From: Steroidobacteraceae bacterium
GTDB taxonomy: Bacteria > Pseudomonadota > Gammaproteobacteria > Steroidobacterales > Steroidobacteraceae
NCBI GenBank assembly: GCA_019187185.1
Contig: JABAQU010000004.1
Span: forward strand, 1-64,000
Direction of reading: 5' to 3'
Length of the DNA stretch: 64,000 nt
The first letter of the stretch is position 1; each line of letters opens with the position of its first letter. Of this stretch, positions 53,166-62,838 are shown in pieces. Under the pieces are notes generated by a model. The model did no database searches, was not told where the DNA came from, and saw only the letters and a program-made list of their open reading frames with translations. Position numbers and translations under genes: made by a program.

Positions 53166-54429
53166 CAGCGGCGTCGATGTTGCCGGCCTGATGACGCAAC
53201 TCGGGCGCGCGGCGCGCGCTGCCGCGCCGGTGCTCGCGGCAGCGGCGAGCGCGCAAAAGGACATGGCCCTGGCGGAGGCCGCGCGTGCACTGCGCGCACA
53301 GTCCGCGGCGATTCTCGCGGCCAACGACGAGGACATGGTGCGCGCACGCGCGAAGGGCCTCGGCGCCGCGATGCTCGATCGCCTGCGCCTCGACGCCGCG
53401 CGCATCGAGGCGATGGCGCGCGGTGTCGAGGCGGTGGCCGCGTTGCCGGATCCCGTCGGGACGGTCGTCGCGGAATGGCAGCGGCCGAACGGCCTGCGCA
53501 TCCAGCGCGTGCGGGTACCGCTCGGCGTGATCGGCATCATCTACGAGAGCCGCCCGAACGTCACTGCGGACGCCGGCGCGCTGTGCCTGAAATCCGGCAA
53601 TCCGGTGATCCTGCGCGGCGGATCGGAGAGTATCGCTTCGAGCTGCGCCATTCATGCCGCGCTGGTCTCCGGCCTCGAGGCGGCAGGCCTGCCGTCGACA
53701 GCCATTCAGCTCGTGCCGACCACCGATCGCGATGCCGTCGGCTACATGCTCGCCTCGATGCGCGCGTATCTCGATGTCCTCGTGCCGCGCGGCGGCAAGG
53801 CGCTCGTGGCGCGCGTGCAGGCCGAGGCGCGCGTACCCGTGATCGGGCACCTCGAGGGAGTGTGCCATGTGTACGTGGACCGGGACGCAGACCTCGCCAT
53901 GGCACGCGCCATCGTGCACAACGCGAAGCTGCGGCGTACCGGCATCTGCGGTGCCGCGGAAACGCTGCTCGTCGACCGGGGTGCCCCGGCACTGCTCGCG
54001 CCGATCGTGCGCGATCTCCTCGACGCGGGCTGCGAGGTGCGCGGCGACGCCGACGTGCGTGCCGTCGATCCGCGCGTGCGTGCGGCGAGCGAGGAGGACT
54101 GGCACACCGAGTACCTCGATGCCGTGATCGCCGCGCGGGTCGTCGACGGCGTCGATGCGGCGATCGAGCACATTGCACGGTATGGTTCGGCACATACAGA
54201 GGCGATCGTCACCGCGAACGTCGCCACGGCCGAGCGGTTCCTCGCGCGGGTCGACAGCGCGATCGTGCTGCACAACGCCTCGACCCAGTTCGCGGACGGC
54301 GGCGAGTTCGGCATGGGTGCCGAGATCGGCATTTCGACCGATCGCTTCCACGCACGCGGCCCGGTCGGCGTGGAGCAGTTGACGAGCTACAAGTACGTGG
54401 TGCGCGGCGCGGGTCAGACCCGCGCCTGA
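53158..54429 (+). CDS. proA: Glutamate-5-semialdehyde dehydrogenase (423 aa)
   Basis: Second step of proline synthesis, reducing glutamyl-5-phosphate. Aldehyde dehydrogenase fold with [24 protein letters not shown], catalytic Cys in [17 protein letters not shown], and the end [20 protein letters not shown]. Standard length. Coupled to proB, and its 3' end overlaps the convergent MoaE-MoeB gene by 16 bp. Confidence 0.97.
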   Translation: MTDSGVDVAGLMTQLGRAARAAAPVLAAAASAQKDMALAEAARALRAQSAAILAANDEDMVRARAKGLGAAMLDRLRLDAARIEAMARGVEAVAALPDPVGTVVAEWQRPNGLRIQRVRVPLGVIGIIYESRPNVTADAGALCLKSGNPVILRGGSESIASSCAIHAALVSGLEAAGLPSTAIQLVPTTDRDAVGYMLASMRAYLDVLVPRGGKALVARVQAEARVPVIGHLEGVCHVYVDRDADLAMARAIVHNAKLRRTGICGAAETLLVDRGAPALLAPIVRDLLDAGCEVRGDADVRAVDPRVRAASEEDWHTEYLDAVIAARVVDGVDAAIEHIARYGSAHTEAIVTANVATAERFLARVDSAIVLHNASTQFADGGEFGMGAEIGISTDRFHARGPVGVEQLTSYKYVVRGAGQTRA

Positions 54430-56021
54430 GTGTGCGCGGCGAACGCCGCGATGCCGCCCGAGAGCGAATACACGCGGGTCACCCCGCGCGCACGAAGCAT
54501 CTCGGCTGCTGCGTGGCTGCGTACACCGTGTGCGCAGACGAGCAGGTGGCGCTCGCCCGGCGCGAGCGGCTCGCCGGCGAGCAGGCGGGCGAGCGGCAAC
54601 TGCTGGGCACGCGGCACCGGCAGCGGGCTGCGCATCCATTCGGCAGGCTCGCGGATATCGACGATCGTGAAGCCCGCCGCTTCCGCAGCGGCGAGCGTGT
54701 CGAACGCGAGGTCGATGTCGTCCACCGGGGTCTCCATGGTCGAACGCCCGTGCGCCGCATGTTCAGGCGCAGGCCGTGCGCGCAGGCGCGTCGTCGAAAG
54801 CGACAGCAGGTCGAGCATCAGGACGTCGTCGCCGAGCCGGCCGGGCAGGCCGAGCACGATCTTCAGCACTTCGAGCGCCTGCAGCGTGCCGAGCGTGCCG
54901 GGCACCGGGCCGAGGACACCGGCCTCGGCGCAGTTGCCGACGAGCCCGTCGCGCGTGGCGGCGGGCCACACGCATCGCAGGCAGGCCGTGCCACGTTGCG
55001 GGTCGACGACCTGCAACTGTCCCTCGTACTGGTAGACGCTCGCGAACACCGCGATGCGCCCGAGCGCGAGCGCGGCATCGTTCAGCAGGAACTTCGTCGC
55101 GAAGTTGTCCGTGCAGTCGACGACAATGTCGTACGGGGCGAGGAGCGCTGCGACGTTCCCCGCGTCGACCCGCACCGCATGCGTGTCGACACGCACGTCG
55201 GGATTGAGCGCTGCGACGCGCGCGGCGGCGAGTTCGGCCTTCGGCGAGCCGCAGTCGGCGAGCGCGTACATCGTCTGGCGATGCAGGTTCGAGGGCTCGA
55301 GCCGGTCGTGGTCGGCGATGCCGAGCCGTCCGATGCCGGCAGCGGCGAGGAACTGCAGCACGGGCACACCGAGGCCGCCGGCGCCGACGACCAGCACCGA
55401 GGTCGATCGCAGCTTCGCCTGGCCTGCCGCGCCCACTTCGCGCAGCGCCATCTGGCGCGAATAGTCCGGCGTCGAAGCGACGGTGGGGGCGTGCGCGTGA
55501 GGCGCATGCACGCGCGCGTGCCGTGACTGCGCATGCGCATGCGCGTGATGCGTGGGCGTGTGATGCGTGGGCGCGAGGTCGTCCGCGCGCGGCGCCGCGG
55601 CGCAGCGCTCGCAGTTCACCCAGCCGGAGTCGCCGTCGACGTAATGCTCCTTCTTCCAGATCGGCAGCCGGTGCTTCACTTCGTCGATGATGTAGCGGCA
55701 GGCGCGAAAGGCCTCGTCGCGATGCGGTGCGCTGACGCCCACCCACACCGCGAGTTCACCGATGCCGAGGTCACCGAGCCGGTGCACGCAGGCGACGCGC
55801 GTGACGCCGAACTTCGCGCACGCCTCGGCGAGGATGCGCTCGCCCTCGATGCGCCCGAGCGCCTCGAAGGCCTCGTATTCGAGATGCTCGACGCGCTGGC
55901 CGTCGTTCAGGTCCCGCACCCAGCCTTCGAAGGCGGCGTAGCCGCCGGAGGCGGGATCCGCGAGCGCCGCGCGTGCGCGCGCGACGTCAATCGGCGAGGT
56001 CGTGAAGTCGAACCGTGCCAT
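54414..56021 (-). CDS. MoaE-MoeB-rhodanese triple fusion for molybdopterin synthesis (535 aa)
   Basis: Residues 1-140 are MoaE, the large subunit of molybdopterin synthase ([34 protein letters not shown]). Residues 152-178 form a His-rich linker. Residues 185-420 are a MoeB/ThiF adenylyltransferase ([38 protein letters not shown]). Residues 435-530 are a rhodanese with Cys496 (VCAHGVRS). MoaE uses the MoaD thiocarboxylate, while MoeB plus rhodanese regenerate it, so one chain combines the cycle's partners. The second zinc CxxC of MoeB is absent. Last in the Moco operon. Confidence 0.93.
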   Translation of the reverse strand: MARFDFTTSPIDVARARAALADPASGGYAAFEGWVRDLNDGQRVEHLEYEAFEALGRIEGERILAEACAKFGVTRVACVHRLGDLGIGELAVWVGVSAPHRDEAFRACRYIIDEVKHRLPIWKKEHYVDGDSGWVNCERCAAAPRADDLAPTHHTPTHHAHAHAQSRHARVHAPHAHAPTVASTPDYSRQMALREVGAAGQAKLRSTSVLVVGAGGLGVPVLQFLAAAGIGRLGIADHDRLEPSNLHRQTMYALADCGSPKAELAAARVAALNPDVRVDTHAVRVDAGNVAALLAPYDIVVDCTDNFATKFLLNDAALALGRIAVFASVYQYEGQLQVVDPQRGTACLRCVWPAATRDGLVGNCAEAGVLGPVPGTLGTLQALEVLKIVLGLPGRLGDDVLMLDLLSLSTTRLRARPAPEHAAHGRSTMETPVDDIDLAFDTLAAAEAAGFTIVDIREPAEWMRSPLPVPRAQQLPLARLLAGEPLAPGERHLLVCAHGVRSHAAAEMLRARGVTRVYSLSGGIAAFAAHTQARV

Positions 56022-56033
56022 GCCGCACGCCCG

Positions 56034-56873
56034 TCAGCCGCCTGCGACCGGCGGAATGAAGACGACGGCATCGCCGTCGGCGAGCGGTTGCGTCCAGTCG
56101 CCGAACTCGGTGTTCACGGCCACCCGCAGGAGTTCCGGCGCGAGCGTGAACGGATGGCGGCTGCGCAGTTCGTCGTACAGGTCGCGCGGCGTGCGTGCGC
56201 GCGTTTCGATCGCTTCCTCGCTGCGGCCTGCCTGCTCGCGCAGCAGTGCGTAGTACTGCACGCGGATGTGCAACGGCCCGGGGGCCTCGTCGAGCGCATT
56301 CATGGTGGCCCAATACTCGTGCGTCGCGTTGATGTTGTCGAGCGCCGCCGGATCGGGAGGGTCGAGCAGCAACGGATCGGCGTTGATCAGGAACTTGCGC
56401 GGGCAACTCCGGCCTGCCGCGACCGCCGCGGCCAGCGGCGCGCGGCTCGCAGGCTCCCAGATCGCGCACAGGGGCTCCGGCAGGCCGTCGTGGGCACTGC
56501 GGAACGCCGTCGCGATGCGTGCCGGATCACGTCGCGCAACGAGGTCGGCGATGGTCCCGGGCCCGAGGAAGGGCAGGTCGCAGGCAAGGACGAGCCAGGC
56601 GGCGTGCGGGTGCGCTTCGAGCGCGGCAAGGATGCCCGCGGCCGGCCCGGCGTCGGCCAGCGTGTCGTGGATCTGCGGGTAGCGGGCGCGCAGCGGCTCG
56701 CCCGCCTGGTCGGCGCGAATCGAGACGAAACGCCGAGCGGTCCACGGCTCGAGCAGTTGCCACGCGCGCTCGAGCTGCGCTGCGCCCCGGTAGGCGAGAG
56801 CGGCCTTGTCGCGCTTCATCCGCGTGCTGCGACCGCCTGCGAGCACGAGGCCGTGGAGCGGGGCGACGCTCAT
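56034..56873 (-). CDS. MobA-MoaD fusion (279 aa)
   Basis: Residues 1-195 are a MobA-type molybdenum-cofactor guanylyltransferase (LVLAGGRSTRMKRDKAALAY, LVLACDLPFLGPGTIADLV, NINATHEY). Residues 200-279 are a ubiquitin-like MoaD (IRVQYYALLREQAGR, LAVNTEF-type strand, DGDAVVFIPPVAGG) ending in the essential Gly-Gly whose C-terminus carries the sulfur. MobA attaches a nucleotide to finished cofactor; MoaD donates sulfur earlier. Fusion of the two is unusual. ATG 56873 overlaps the moaC stop; the MoaE fusion gene follows 12 bp later. Confidence 0.92.
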   Translation of the reverse strand: MSVAPLHGLVLAGGRSTRMKRDKAALAYRGAAQLERAWQLLEPWTARRFVSIRADQAGEPLRARYPQIHDTLADAGPAAGILAALEAHPHAAWLVLACDLPFLGPGTIADLVARRDPARIATAFRSAHDGLPEPLCAIWEPASRAPLAAAVAAGRSCPRKFLINADPLLLDPPDPAALDNINATHEYWATMNALDEAPGPLHIRVQYYALLREQAGRSEEAIETRARTPRDLYDELRSRHPFTLAPELLRVAVNTEFGDWTQPLADGDAVVFIPPVAGG

Positions 56874-57370
56874 CGCCCGCTCCGGCGATAGTCGCGCTTG
56901 CCGCCGGATTTGGCGAGCAGGCGTACCGGGCCGATCGCGATGTCGTGCGACAGCGCCTTCGTCATGTCGTAGATCGTGAGCGCGGCGACCGTGGCGCCCG
57001 TCAGCGCTTCCATTTCGACGCCCGTGCGTCCATGGAGGGCGACCTCGCAGCGGATCACGAAGCGGCCTGCGCGGGCCGTGGTGACTGTCACCTTGCAGCG
57101 CTCGAGCGCGAGCGGATGGCAGAAGGGAATCAGCTCGTGCGTGCGCTTGGCGGCCATCACGCCGGCGACGATCGCCGTATCGATCACCGGGCCCTTTTTC
57201 GTGCGTTCGCCCGCACGTCGCAGCACGAGCGCCGCGGCGCGCGGCAGCGTGACCACGGCCTCCGCCGTGGCGACGCGCAAGGTGACCTCCTTGGCGCCGA
57301 CATCGACCATGGTCGGGCGGCGCGCCGCATCGACATGCGTCAGCGTGCGGGCGCGGCCGCGTTTCGCCAT
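56870..57370 (-). CDS. moaC: Cyclic pyranopterin monophosphate synthase MoaC (166 aa)
   Basis: The sequence PTMVDVGAKEVTLRVA, VMAAKRTHELIPFCHPLALE and GVEMEALTGATVAALTIYDM with KALSHDIAIGPVRLLAKSGGK are the hallmarks of MoaC, which builds the pyranopterin ring from the MoaA product. Length is normal. The start is ATG 57370. It lies between moaA and the MobA-MoaD gene, overlapping the latter by 4 bp. Confidence 0.97.
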   Translation of the reverse strand: MAKRGRARTLTHVDAARRPTMVDVGAKEVTLRVATAEAVVTLPRAAALVLRRAGERTKKGPVIDTAIVAGVMAAKRTHELIPFCHPLALERCKVTVTTARAGRFVIRCEVALHGRTGVEMEALTGATVAALTIYDMTKALSHDIAIGPVRLLAKSGGKRDYRRSGR

Positions 57371-57386
57371 TCGTGAACCGGCGTGC

Positions 57387-58442
57387 CTAGCCACCGATGT
57401 AATTCATCTCGATCTTGGGCTCCTGCGCGACGCCGGCCCGCAATGTGGCGCGCAGTTCGCTGTAGCGGTCTGCGCGCGCCGTCCAGCGGGTGCGGATGAG
57501 GGAGAGAAGCTCCTCATCACTCGCGCCGGCGCGCAGCGGCGCGCGCAGGTCGAGCCCGTGCGTCGCGAAGAGGCAGGTGTAGAGGCCGCCGTCCGACGAC
57601 AGGCGCGCGCGCGAGCAATCGCCGCAGAACGGCTGCGACACGGAGGAAATGAAGCCGATCTCGCCGCTGCCGTCGGCGTAGGCATAACGGGTCGCGACTT
57701 CGCCGACATAGTTGCGGTCGAGCGGCACGAGCGGCCAGCGAGCATGGATGCGCGCGTGCAGTTCGGCGGACGGCACGACGAGCTCCTGCTGCCACTGGTT
57801 GCGGTTGCCGACATCCATGTACTCGATGAAGCGCACGACGATGCCCGTGCCGCGAAAGCGTGCCGCGAGATCGAGCGCACCCTCGTCGTTCACGCCGCGC
57901 TGGATCACGGTGTTGATCTTGAGCGGCACGAGACCGGCCCGTTCCGCATCGGCAATGCCTTCGAGCACCGCGCCGAGCTCGTCGAAGCCGCCGCAGAGGC
58001 GCCGGAAGGTCTCCGGGTCGAGGCTGTCGAGGCTCACGGTGACGCGCGCGAGCCCGGCCGCCTTGAGCTCGCTCGCGTACTTCGAGAGCAGCACGCCGTT
58101 GGTGGTGAGCGCGACATCGCGTATGCCCGCGATCGCCGTGAGGTCGCCGACGAGATCCGCGAGATTGGCGCGCAGCAGCGGCTCGCCGCCCGTGATGCGC
58201 AGCTTCTGCACGCCGAGCGACACGAACAGGCGTGCAAGTCGCACGATCTCGTCGAACGACAGCCGTTCGGCGCTCTTCAGGAAGCGGTAGCTGTCGTGGA
58301 AGGTCTCGCGCGGCATGCAATACGGACAGCGGAAATTGCAGCGGTCCATGACCGAGATGCGCAGGTCGCGCATCGGGCGACCGAGCGTGTCGCGCGGATC
58401 GCGCGCACGCCCGAGCGGCACTACGGCTTCATTCGACGGCAT
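57387..58442 (-). CDS. moaA: GTP 3',8-cyclase MoaA, radical SAM (351 aa)
   Basis: First committed step of molybdenum-cofactor synthesis. The SAM iron-sulfur cluster is Cys35-x3-Cys39-x2-Cys42 (DRCNFRCPYC). The C-terminal cluster cysteines appear in FCGDCSRARLS and CLF, and the chain ends with the conserved Gly-Gly (NYIGG). TGGEPLLR and the family's SLDSLDPETFRRL are also present. Full length. It lies 16 bp upstream of moaC. Confidence 0.97.
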   Translation of the reverse strand: MPSNEAVVPLGRARDPRDTLGRPMRDLRISVMDRCNFRCPYCMPRETFHDSYRFLKSAERLSFDEIVRLARLFVSLGVQKLRITGGEPLLRANLADLVGDLTAIAGIRDVALTTNGVLLSKYASELKAAGLARVTVSLDSLDPETFRRLCGGFDELGAVLEGIADAERAGLVPLKINTVIQRGVNDEGALDLAARFRGTGIVVRFIEYMDVGNRNQWQQELVVPSAELHARIHARWPLVPLDRNYVGEVATRYAYADGSGEIGFISSVSQPFCGDCSRARLSSDGGLYTCLFATHGLDLRAPLRAGASDEELLSLIRTRWTARADRYSELRATLRAGVAQEPKIEMNYIGG

Positions 58443-58481
58443 GTGCGCATTGTCGCGCCGAACGGCGCGCGGGTACAGTGA

Positions 58482-59681
58482 TTACCAGCCGAAGAGCCGC
58501 GAGATGTGGCCTCGCGCAAAGCGATGCGGCCCGCCGGGCAGCTCGACGAAGCCGTGTGTGCCCGCGAGCGAGGTGAAATCGCCCGAGCCGTTGGTTGGCT
58601 GCGGGTACGCCCAGCCGCGTCCCCAGTCGTCGTGCGCGATGCGGACGGGGAGGAAGGTGGTGAGGGGCGTCGTCACCTCGACATCCGCCGCGAGCGGCAG
58701 GCGTGCGGCCGCGGCGGCCGCACCCCCCATCGCCACGGCGAGCGCGGGGATCACGTAACGCGCGAGGCACACGAGCGTGGACACCGGATTGCCCGGCAAT
58801 GCGAAGACCGCGCGCCCCGCCTGTGTCGTGCCGAACCACATCGGCTTGCCGGGGCGCTGCGCAATGCGGTGGAACACCTGCTCGACACCGAGCCGCGCGA
58901 GCGTCTGCGGCACGAGATCGAGCCGCCCCATCGACACGCCGCCGGACAGGATCAGCACATCGTGCGTGTCGAGGTGAAACCGCAGGCGCGCGGCGAGGGC
59001 CTCCGCATCGTCGGGCACGTGATCGTCGACGACCCGCTGGAAGGCGTGCGCGCGCAGCGCCGCGACGACGCCGTAGGAGTTCGAGCGGCGCACCTGCCAT
59101 GGCTCGATCGGTTCGCCCGGTTCGACGAGCTCGTTGCCGGTGGAGATCACGGCGATGCGCGGCTGCGCACTGACGCGCACGCGCGCCATCCCTGCCGAGG
59201 CCGCGATCGCGCTCTCCGGCGCGCCGAGGCGTGCACCGGCAGACAGCAGCAGGGCTCCCTGGCGCGCATCGGATCCGCGGCGATGGATGTTGGCACCTGC
59301 GCCGGGCGGTGCAGCGGACGTGATGCGCGCACGGCCCTCCGCGACTTCCACCTGCTCGATCGGCACGACCACGTCGCAGCCGGCGGGCAGCATCGCGCCG
59401 GTCATGACCTCGATGCAGGCGCCCGGGGCCTCCAGCGTGTGCGGCGGATCGCCTGCGGGTTGCGCGCCCTGCACGCGGAACTCGCGCCTGCCTTGTCGCA
59501 ACGGTTCGCTCGCGCAGGCGATGCCGTCCATCGCGACGCGATCGAATGGCGGCGCATCGCGCTCGGCGTAGATGTTCTCGCGCAGCACCGCGCCTGCGCA
59601 CTGCGCGAGGGGCAGGGATTCGATCGGCAGGCAGGCGAGGCGTTCCCTGATCAGCGCCTCGGCATCCGACGGCGTGAGCAT
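58482..59681 (-). CDS. moeA: Molybdopterin molybdenumtransferase MoeA (399 aa)
   Basis: It inserts molybdenum into adenylated molybdopterin. Landmarks: FDRVAMDGIA, VMTGAMLPAGCDVVVPIEQV, IAVISTGNELVEPG, RRSNSYGVVAAL, ILSGGVSMGRLDLVPQTL, FALPGNPVSTLVCLARYV. The domain order I-IV is complete. ATG 59681 starts the family's N-terminal helix. It is the first gene of the five-gene Moco operon and its promoter likely lies in or just before the preceding gene. Confidence 0.97.
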   Translation of the reverse strand: MLTPSDAEALIRERLACLPIESLPLAQCAGAVLRENIYAERDAPPFDRVAMDGIACASEPLRQGRREFRVQGAQPAGDPPHTLEAPGACIEVMTGAMLPAGCDVVVPIEQVEVAEGRARITSAAPPGAGANIHRRGSDARQGALLLSAGARLGAPESAIAASAGMARVRVSAQPRIAVISTGNELVEPGEPIEPWQVRRSNSYGVVAALRAHAFQRVVDDHVPDDAEALAARLRFHLDTHDVLILSGGVSMGRLDLVPQTLARLGVEQVFHRIAQRPGKPMWFGTTQAGRAVFALPGNPVSTLVCLARYVIPALAVAMGGAAAAAARLPLAADVEVTTPLTTFLPVRIAHDDWGRGWAYPQPTNGSGDFTSLAGTHGFVELPGGPHRFARGHISRLFGW

Positions 59682-59694
59682 GCCGCCGGCGCTC

Positions 59695-60063
59695 CTACTT
59701 CTGGTGGGCCTTGTTGAACACCCTGATCTGCTCGTTGAAGCGATTCGCGACGGCGTCGAGCTCGTCGACGGCGGCGTTGTGCTTCTGCGTCTGGCGCTTC
59801 TCGAGCTCGGCTTTCTGCTCGGGCGTGAGCGTCGCGGCGTCGGCCGCGAGCTGCGCGTCGTACTCGAGCTTGATGCACGCGAGGTAGGCCTCCATGTCCT
59901 TGTTGTACTGCTGCACCAGTTGCTTGCCCGCGAGCATTTCCTCCTTCGTCGCAACCGAGCCGTCCGGCAACTTCTCGGGCGCGGTCGGGTAGGTACATGC
60001 CGCGTAGGTCGGTCCGCCGACGACCACGAGCGCGAGCGCTGCGGCAGGAATGAACAGCTTCAT
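59695..60063 (-). CDS. Small exported coiled-coil protein, unknown (122 aa)
   Basis: Signal peptide (MKLFIPAAALALVVVGGPTYA), then CTYPTAPEKLPDGSVATKEE and a long alpha-helical stretch rich in Ala, Glu, Gln and Lys (EMEAYLACIKLEYDAQLAAD-like, ending in FNKAHQK). Two cysteines could form a disulfide in the periplasm. I recognise no function. It lies 13 bp upstream of moeA in the same direction but looks unrelated to Moco. Confidence 0.65.
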   Translation of the reverse strand: MKLFIPAAALALVVVGGPTYAACTYPTAPEKLPDGSVATKEEMLAGKQLVQQYNKDMEAYLACIKLEYDAQLAADAATLTPEQKAELEKRQTQKHNAAVDELDAVANRFNEQIRVFNKAHQK

Positions 60064-60177
60064 GTGAGCCTCGGGTAGGTGTAGGGAGCGGATGATCCTA
60101 CACCAAAGGCCAACAGCGATCAGCGGGCGGCGAACAGCCGAAAGCCGCTCGCCGCCCGCCCGTGAGCCATGCCGGCC

Positions 60178-60840
60178 CTACCGGAATTTTGCCGGGAACT
60201 GCGCCGCGAGCCCGCTCGCCAGGGCGTCGGCGATGACGTTCATGTGGCTCGCCATGGCGGCCCAGGTGCGCGCTTCCGCGTCGTACTGCCCGGCGTGCAG
60301 TTCCTGGATCTGCTGCACGTGGTGCGCGGCGTGTGCGGTCAGGAGCCCGCGCAGCGTCGCGACCGGCCAGTGCGGATTGGCACCGGCGAGGAATGTCGCG
60401 ATGTCGTTGGCGTTCGCATTGAGCTTAGTGAATGCGGCGCTCTGCTGTGCCTGCGATCCCGCACGCGTGGCATCGAGATACTCGCTGATGGCGCCCCAGT
60501 GACCGGCGAGCAGCTTAAACAGCTGGTCGGATGCCGCCTTGCCGTAGAACGGCTCGACGGCGCCGGCAATCGCCTTCGCATTGGCGACGACCTCGGCTTC
60601 GGCAGCCTTGGCGGCGCCCTGGTTGCCCGCGAGGCGCGCGACGACGACGTTGCGCACCCAGAAGATGTGTTCGAACCACAGCCCCCTCAGGGCGTCCTTC
60701 GTGTCGGCGAGTTTTGCCGGGACGGTCGCCGGGGCGGGGGCTGCCTCGCCGGCGGCCTCGTGGTGCGTGGCGGACAGGGCCGCTCCGGGCAGCGCCGCGA
60801 CCAGCGCGGCAGCGGCGAGAACGGGCAACAATCTCTTCAT
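60178..60840 (-). CDS. Exported helical protein, possibly DinB-like, unknown (220 aa)
   Basis: Signal peptide (MKRLLPVLAAAALVAALPGA) then a helical bundle with several histidines (LWFEHIFWVRNVVVARLAGN, LLAGHWGAISEYLD, AHAAHHVQQIQELHAG). A metal-binding helical fold like DinB is suggested by the spaced His residues. The gene is divergent from the Cys-containing HTH regulator, which may control it. Function unknown. Confidence 0.65.
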   Translation of the reverse strand: MKRLLPVLAAAALVAALPGAALSATHHEAAGEAAPAPATVPAKLADTKDALRGLWFEHIFWVRNVVVARLAGNQGAAKAAEAEVVANAKAIAGAVEPFYGKAASDQLFKLLAGHWGAISEYLDATRAGSQAQQSAAFTKLNANANDIATFLAGANPHWPVATLRGLLTAHAAHHVQQIQELHAGQYDAEARTWAAMASHMNVIADALASGLAAQFPAKFR

Positions 60841-60892
60841 CGTGATCTCCTCGATGTCTGGTGAATGGCATCCGTTATACGCTGGTAAAAAC

Positions 60893-60908
60893 ACTAACGA
60901 AATACTAA
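60893..60908. promoter_or_regulatory. Direct repeat between divergent genes, possible operator
   Basis: ACTAA occurs at 60893-60897 and again at 60904-60908, in an AT-rich stretch (AAAAACACTAACGAAATACT) between divergent genes. The spacing of 11 bp places both half-sites on one DNA face. It could be bound by the regulator encoded at 60921. Confidence 0.35.
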
Positions 60909-60920
60909 TATGCCGAAACT

Positions 60921-61556
60921 ATGGGGGCACTCTACGGCGAGCGACGCAAGGGCCTGCTGCGGCATCTGCTGCGGCACAAGTCGGGCGCGACGGTCGAGGA
61001 ACTGGTGCTGGCGCTCGGCATCACGCGCACCGCCGTGCGACAGCATCTCGCGGCGCTGATGCACGACGGCCTCGTCGCAACCGGCGCCGAGCGGGCCTCG
61101 GGCGGGCGGCCCGGGCGGCTCTATGCGCTCACGGAGAAGGGGCGCGAAATATTCCCTCGCCGCTATTCCTGGTTTGCGCGCCTGCTCGTCGAGGCGATGA
61201 CGCAGGAGCACGGTGCGGCCGGTCTGCGCACGCGCTTCGGGCGTATCGCCGCGGCCGTGGTTGCGCAGCTCCCGCAGCGCGCACCCGCGACGGCGAGCCG
61301 GCGCGAGAAAGTGGCGGCCCTGTCGGAACTGATGGACCAGCTCGGCTACGACGCGCGCAAGGTGAAGGACGTCGGCGGCGCGCCGACCATCGAAGCCGAC
61401 AACTGCGTCTTTCACGAGCTCGCAATGAGGAACAACGCGATCTGCCAGTTCGACCTCGCGCTGATGAGAAGCTACACGGGCAGCAAGGTCGAGTTGCACG
61501 AATGCATGGCGAGGGGCGGGCACGTGTGCCGGTTCCGCTTCCTGCCGCCCGCGTGA
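60921..61556 (+). CDS. HTH regulator with C-terminal Cys cluster, SufR-like (211 aa)
   Basis: N-terminal winged helix: RRKGLLRHLLRHKSGATVEE, LGITRTAVRQHLAALMHDGL and GRPGRLYALTEKG (DeoR/ArsR-like). The C-terminal half carries cysteines in DNCVFHELA, ICQFDLA and HECMARGGHVCRF, an arrangement like SufR-type regulators that bind an iron-sulfur cluster. Such proteins sense iron or oxidative stress. It is divergent from the helical exported protein. The family call is by pattern. Confidence 0.8.
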   Translation: MGALYGERRKGLLRHLLRHKSGATVEELVLALGITRTAVRQHLAALMHDGLVATGAERASGGRPGRLYALTEKGREIFPRRYSWFARLLVEAMTQEHGAAGLRTRFGRIAAAVVAQLPQRAPATASRREKVAALSELMDQLGYDARKVKDVGGAPTIEADNCVFHELAMRNNAICQFDLALMRSYTGSKVELHECMARGGHVCRFRFLPPA

Positions 61557-61592
61557 TGTCCCCCGCCCCGACCGGGTATAGTCGCCCCCCAC

Positions 61593-61669
61593 GCGCCCGT
61601 AGCTCAGCTGGATAGAGCATCAGGCTTCGAACCTGAGGGTCGGGAGTTCGAATCTCTCCGGGCGCGCCA
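61593..61669 (+). tRNA. tRNA-Arg (TCG anticodon)
   Basis: 77 nt: acceptor GCGCCCG / CGGGCGC (61659-61665), D-arm AGCTCAGCTGGATAGAG, anticodon loop CTTCGAA giving TCG (reads CGA), T-arm GTTCGAATC, encoded CCA. A truncated integrase gene points at its 3' end from 37 bp away, so the tRNA is likely the island attachment site. Confidence 0.97.
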
Positions 61670-61706
61670 AATTCTTGATTTCTGACAGGCAGTTGGCGCC
61701 CAACCA

Positions 61707-62838
61707 TCAGGTGTTTTGGCGCCGAAGCCACGTGATTGTGGGACTTTTGTGGGGATCGGTCCCGCAAACCTTCTCCGCGGCGGCGATCAGGCTCGCGAGC
61801 TCGGCTCGAGAGTTGTGCGTCGTGATGCGACCGCTCTCGTGACCGAGCAGGTCCTGGCGATCCTCGAACGACACGCCGGCGGCGCGCAGCCTCCGACCCC
61901 ACTTGTGTTTCAGATCGTGGACGCCTATACGCCTGAATCCCTCGGGCGTCGGCGTTCCCTTCAGCTCCTGCCACCGGTCCGCTGCACGCTCTCGGGCGGC
62001 CTTCCACGCCGTGTTATTCATCTTGCCCACGGGTTTCCACTCGCCCTTCGTTTCGTGCGCGAAGACGTACTCAGGATGTATGCCACGCACGCTCTCGATC
62101 ACTGACCGGGCGACGCGGCTCAGGACGACGAGGCGTTCCTCGCCGTTCTTCACCCGGTCGCCCGGAATGATGAAGACGGACGTGTCGAGCTCTGGCACCT
62201 TGATCTCGAAATCCCACTTGAGACCGCACACCTCTTGCTCGCGACAACCGGAATTGCCCTTGAACAGCGCCATCCGCGCGAGGTGATCGGGCAGCTCCTG
62301 GAACAGGATCGCCTGCTCTTCGGCGGAGAGCGGGTAGGGCTTGCGGGCGTCCGTGACCGGAAACAGCTTGATCTTCGGTGCGTGCTCCAGCCACGTGAGA
62401 CCTCGCTCGTCCATCCATTCCGATGCTGCCAGATTCAGGATCCGCCGGACGGTCTCGAGACGCCCGTTGATTGTCTTCGTATTGATGCCGGCGGCGCGGC
62501 GCGATGAATCCCTGCAGGGTTCCCATGTGCACTTGCCGCAGCATCAGGCTTCCGATGAACGGGTCGAGCTGCTTCAGGTGCAGACCATCGTTCTGGATGC
62601 TCCGCTTGTGGGTGTTCTCCGTCAGGTACTTCGTCGCCGCAGCTCGGAACGTGCGATGGGGTCGGAGTCCGTACAGCCGAGCTTCACGGATCTGATCGAC
62701 CCGCCGCGCGAGCTGCTCGAACGCCTTGCCGAAGTCACGCGTTCCAGTGCTTTCGCGAACTCGCGTTCCTCCGATCTGCTTGTCGATATGCCAGACCCCA
62801 CCACGCCTGATGAGACCTGACGTTCTTCGGTTTCCCAT
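61707..62838 (-). pseudogene. Dead tyrosine integrase at the tRNA-Arg island edge
   Basis: The N-terminal part starts at ATG 62838 (GNRRTSGLIRRGGVWHIDKQ) and runs in one frame to near 62495, where the frame shifts by one base within a GC-rich run (after FIAPR). The catalytic part reads on in a second frame (AGINTKTINGRLETVRRIL onwards). Box I Arg is kept (GNSGCREQEVCGLKW) and LLGHESGRI is visible. But the HxxR motif reads HDLKHKW (Arg to Lys) and the usual TTHYS is TTHNS, so the catalytic Tyr is Asn. With the frameshift and lost nucleophile it cannot be active. Confidence 0.93.
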
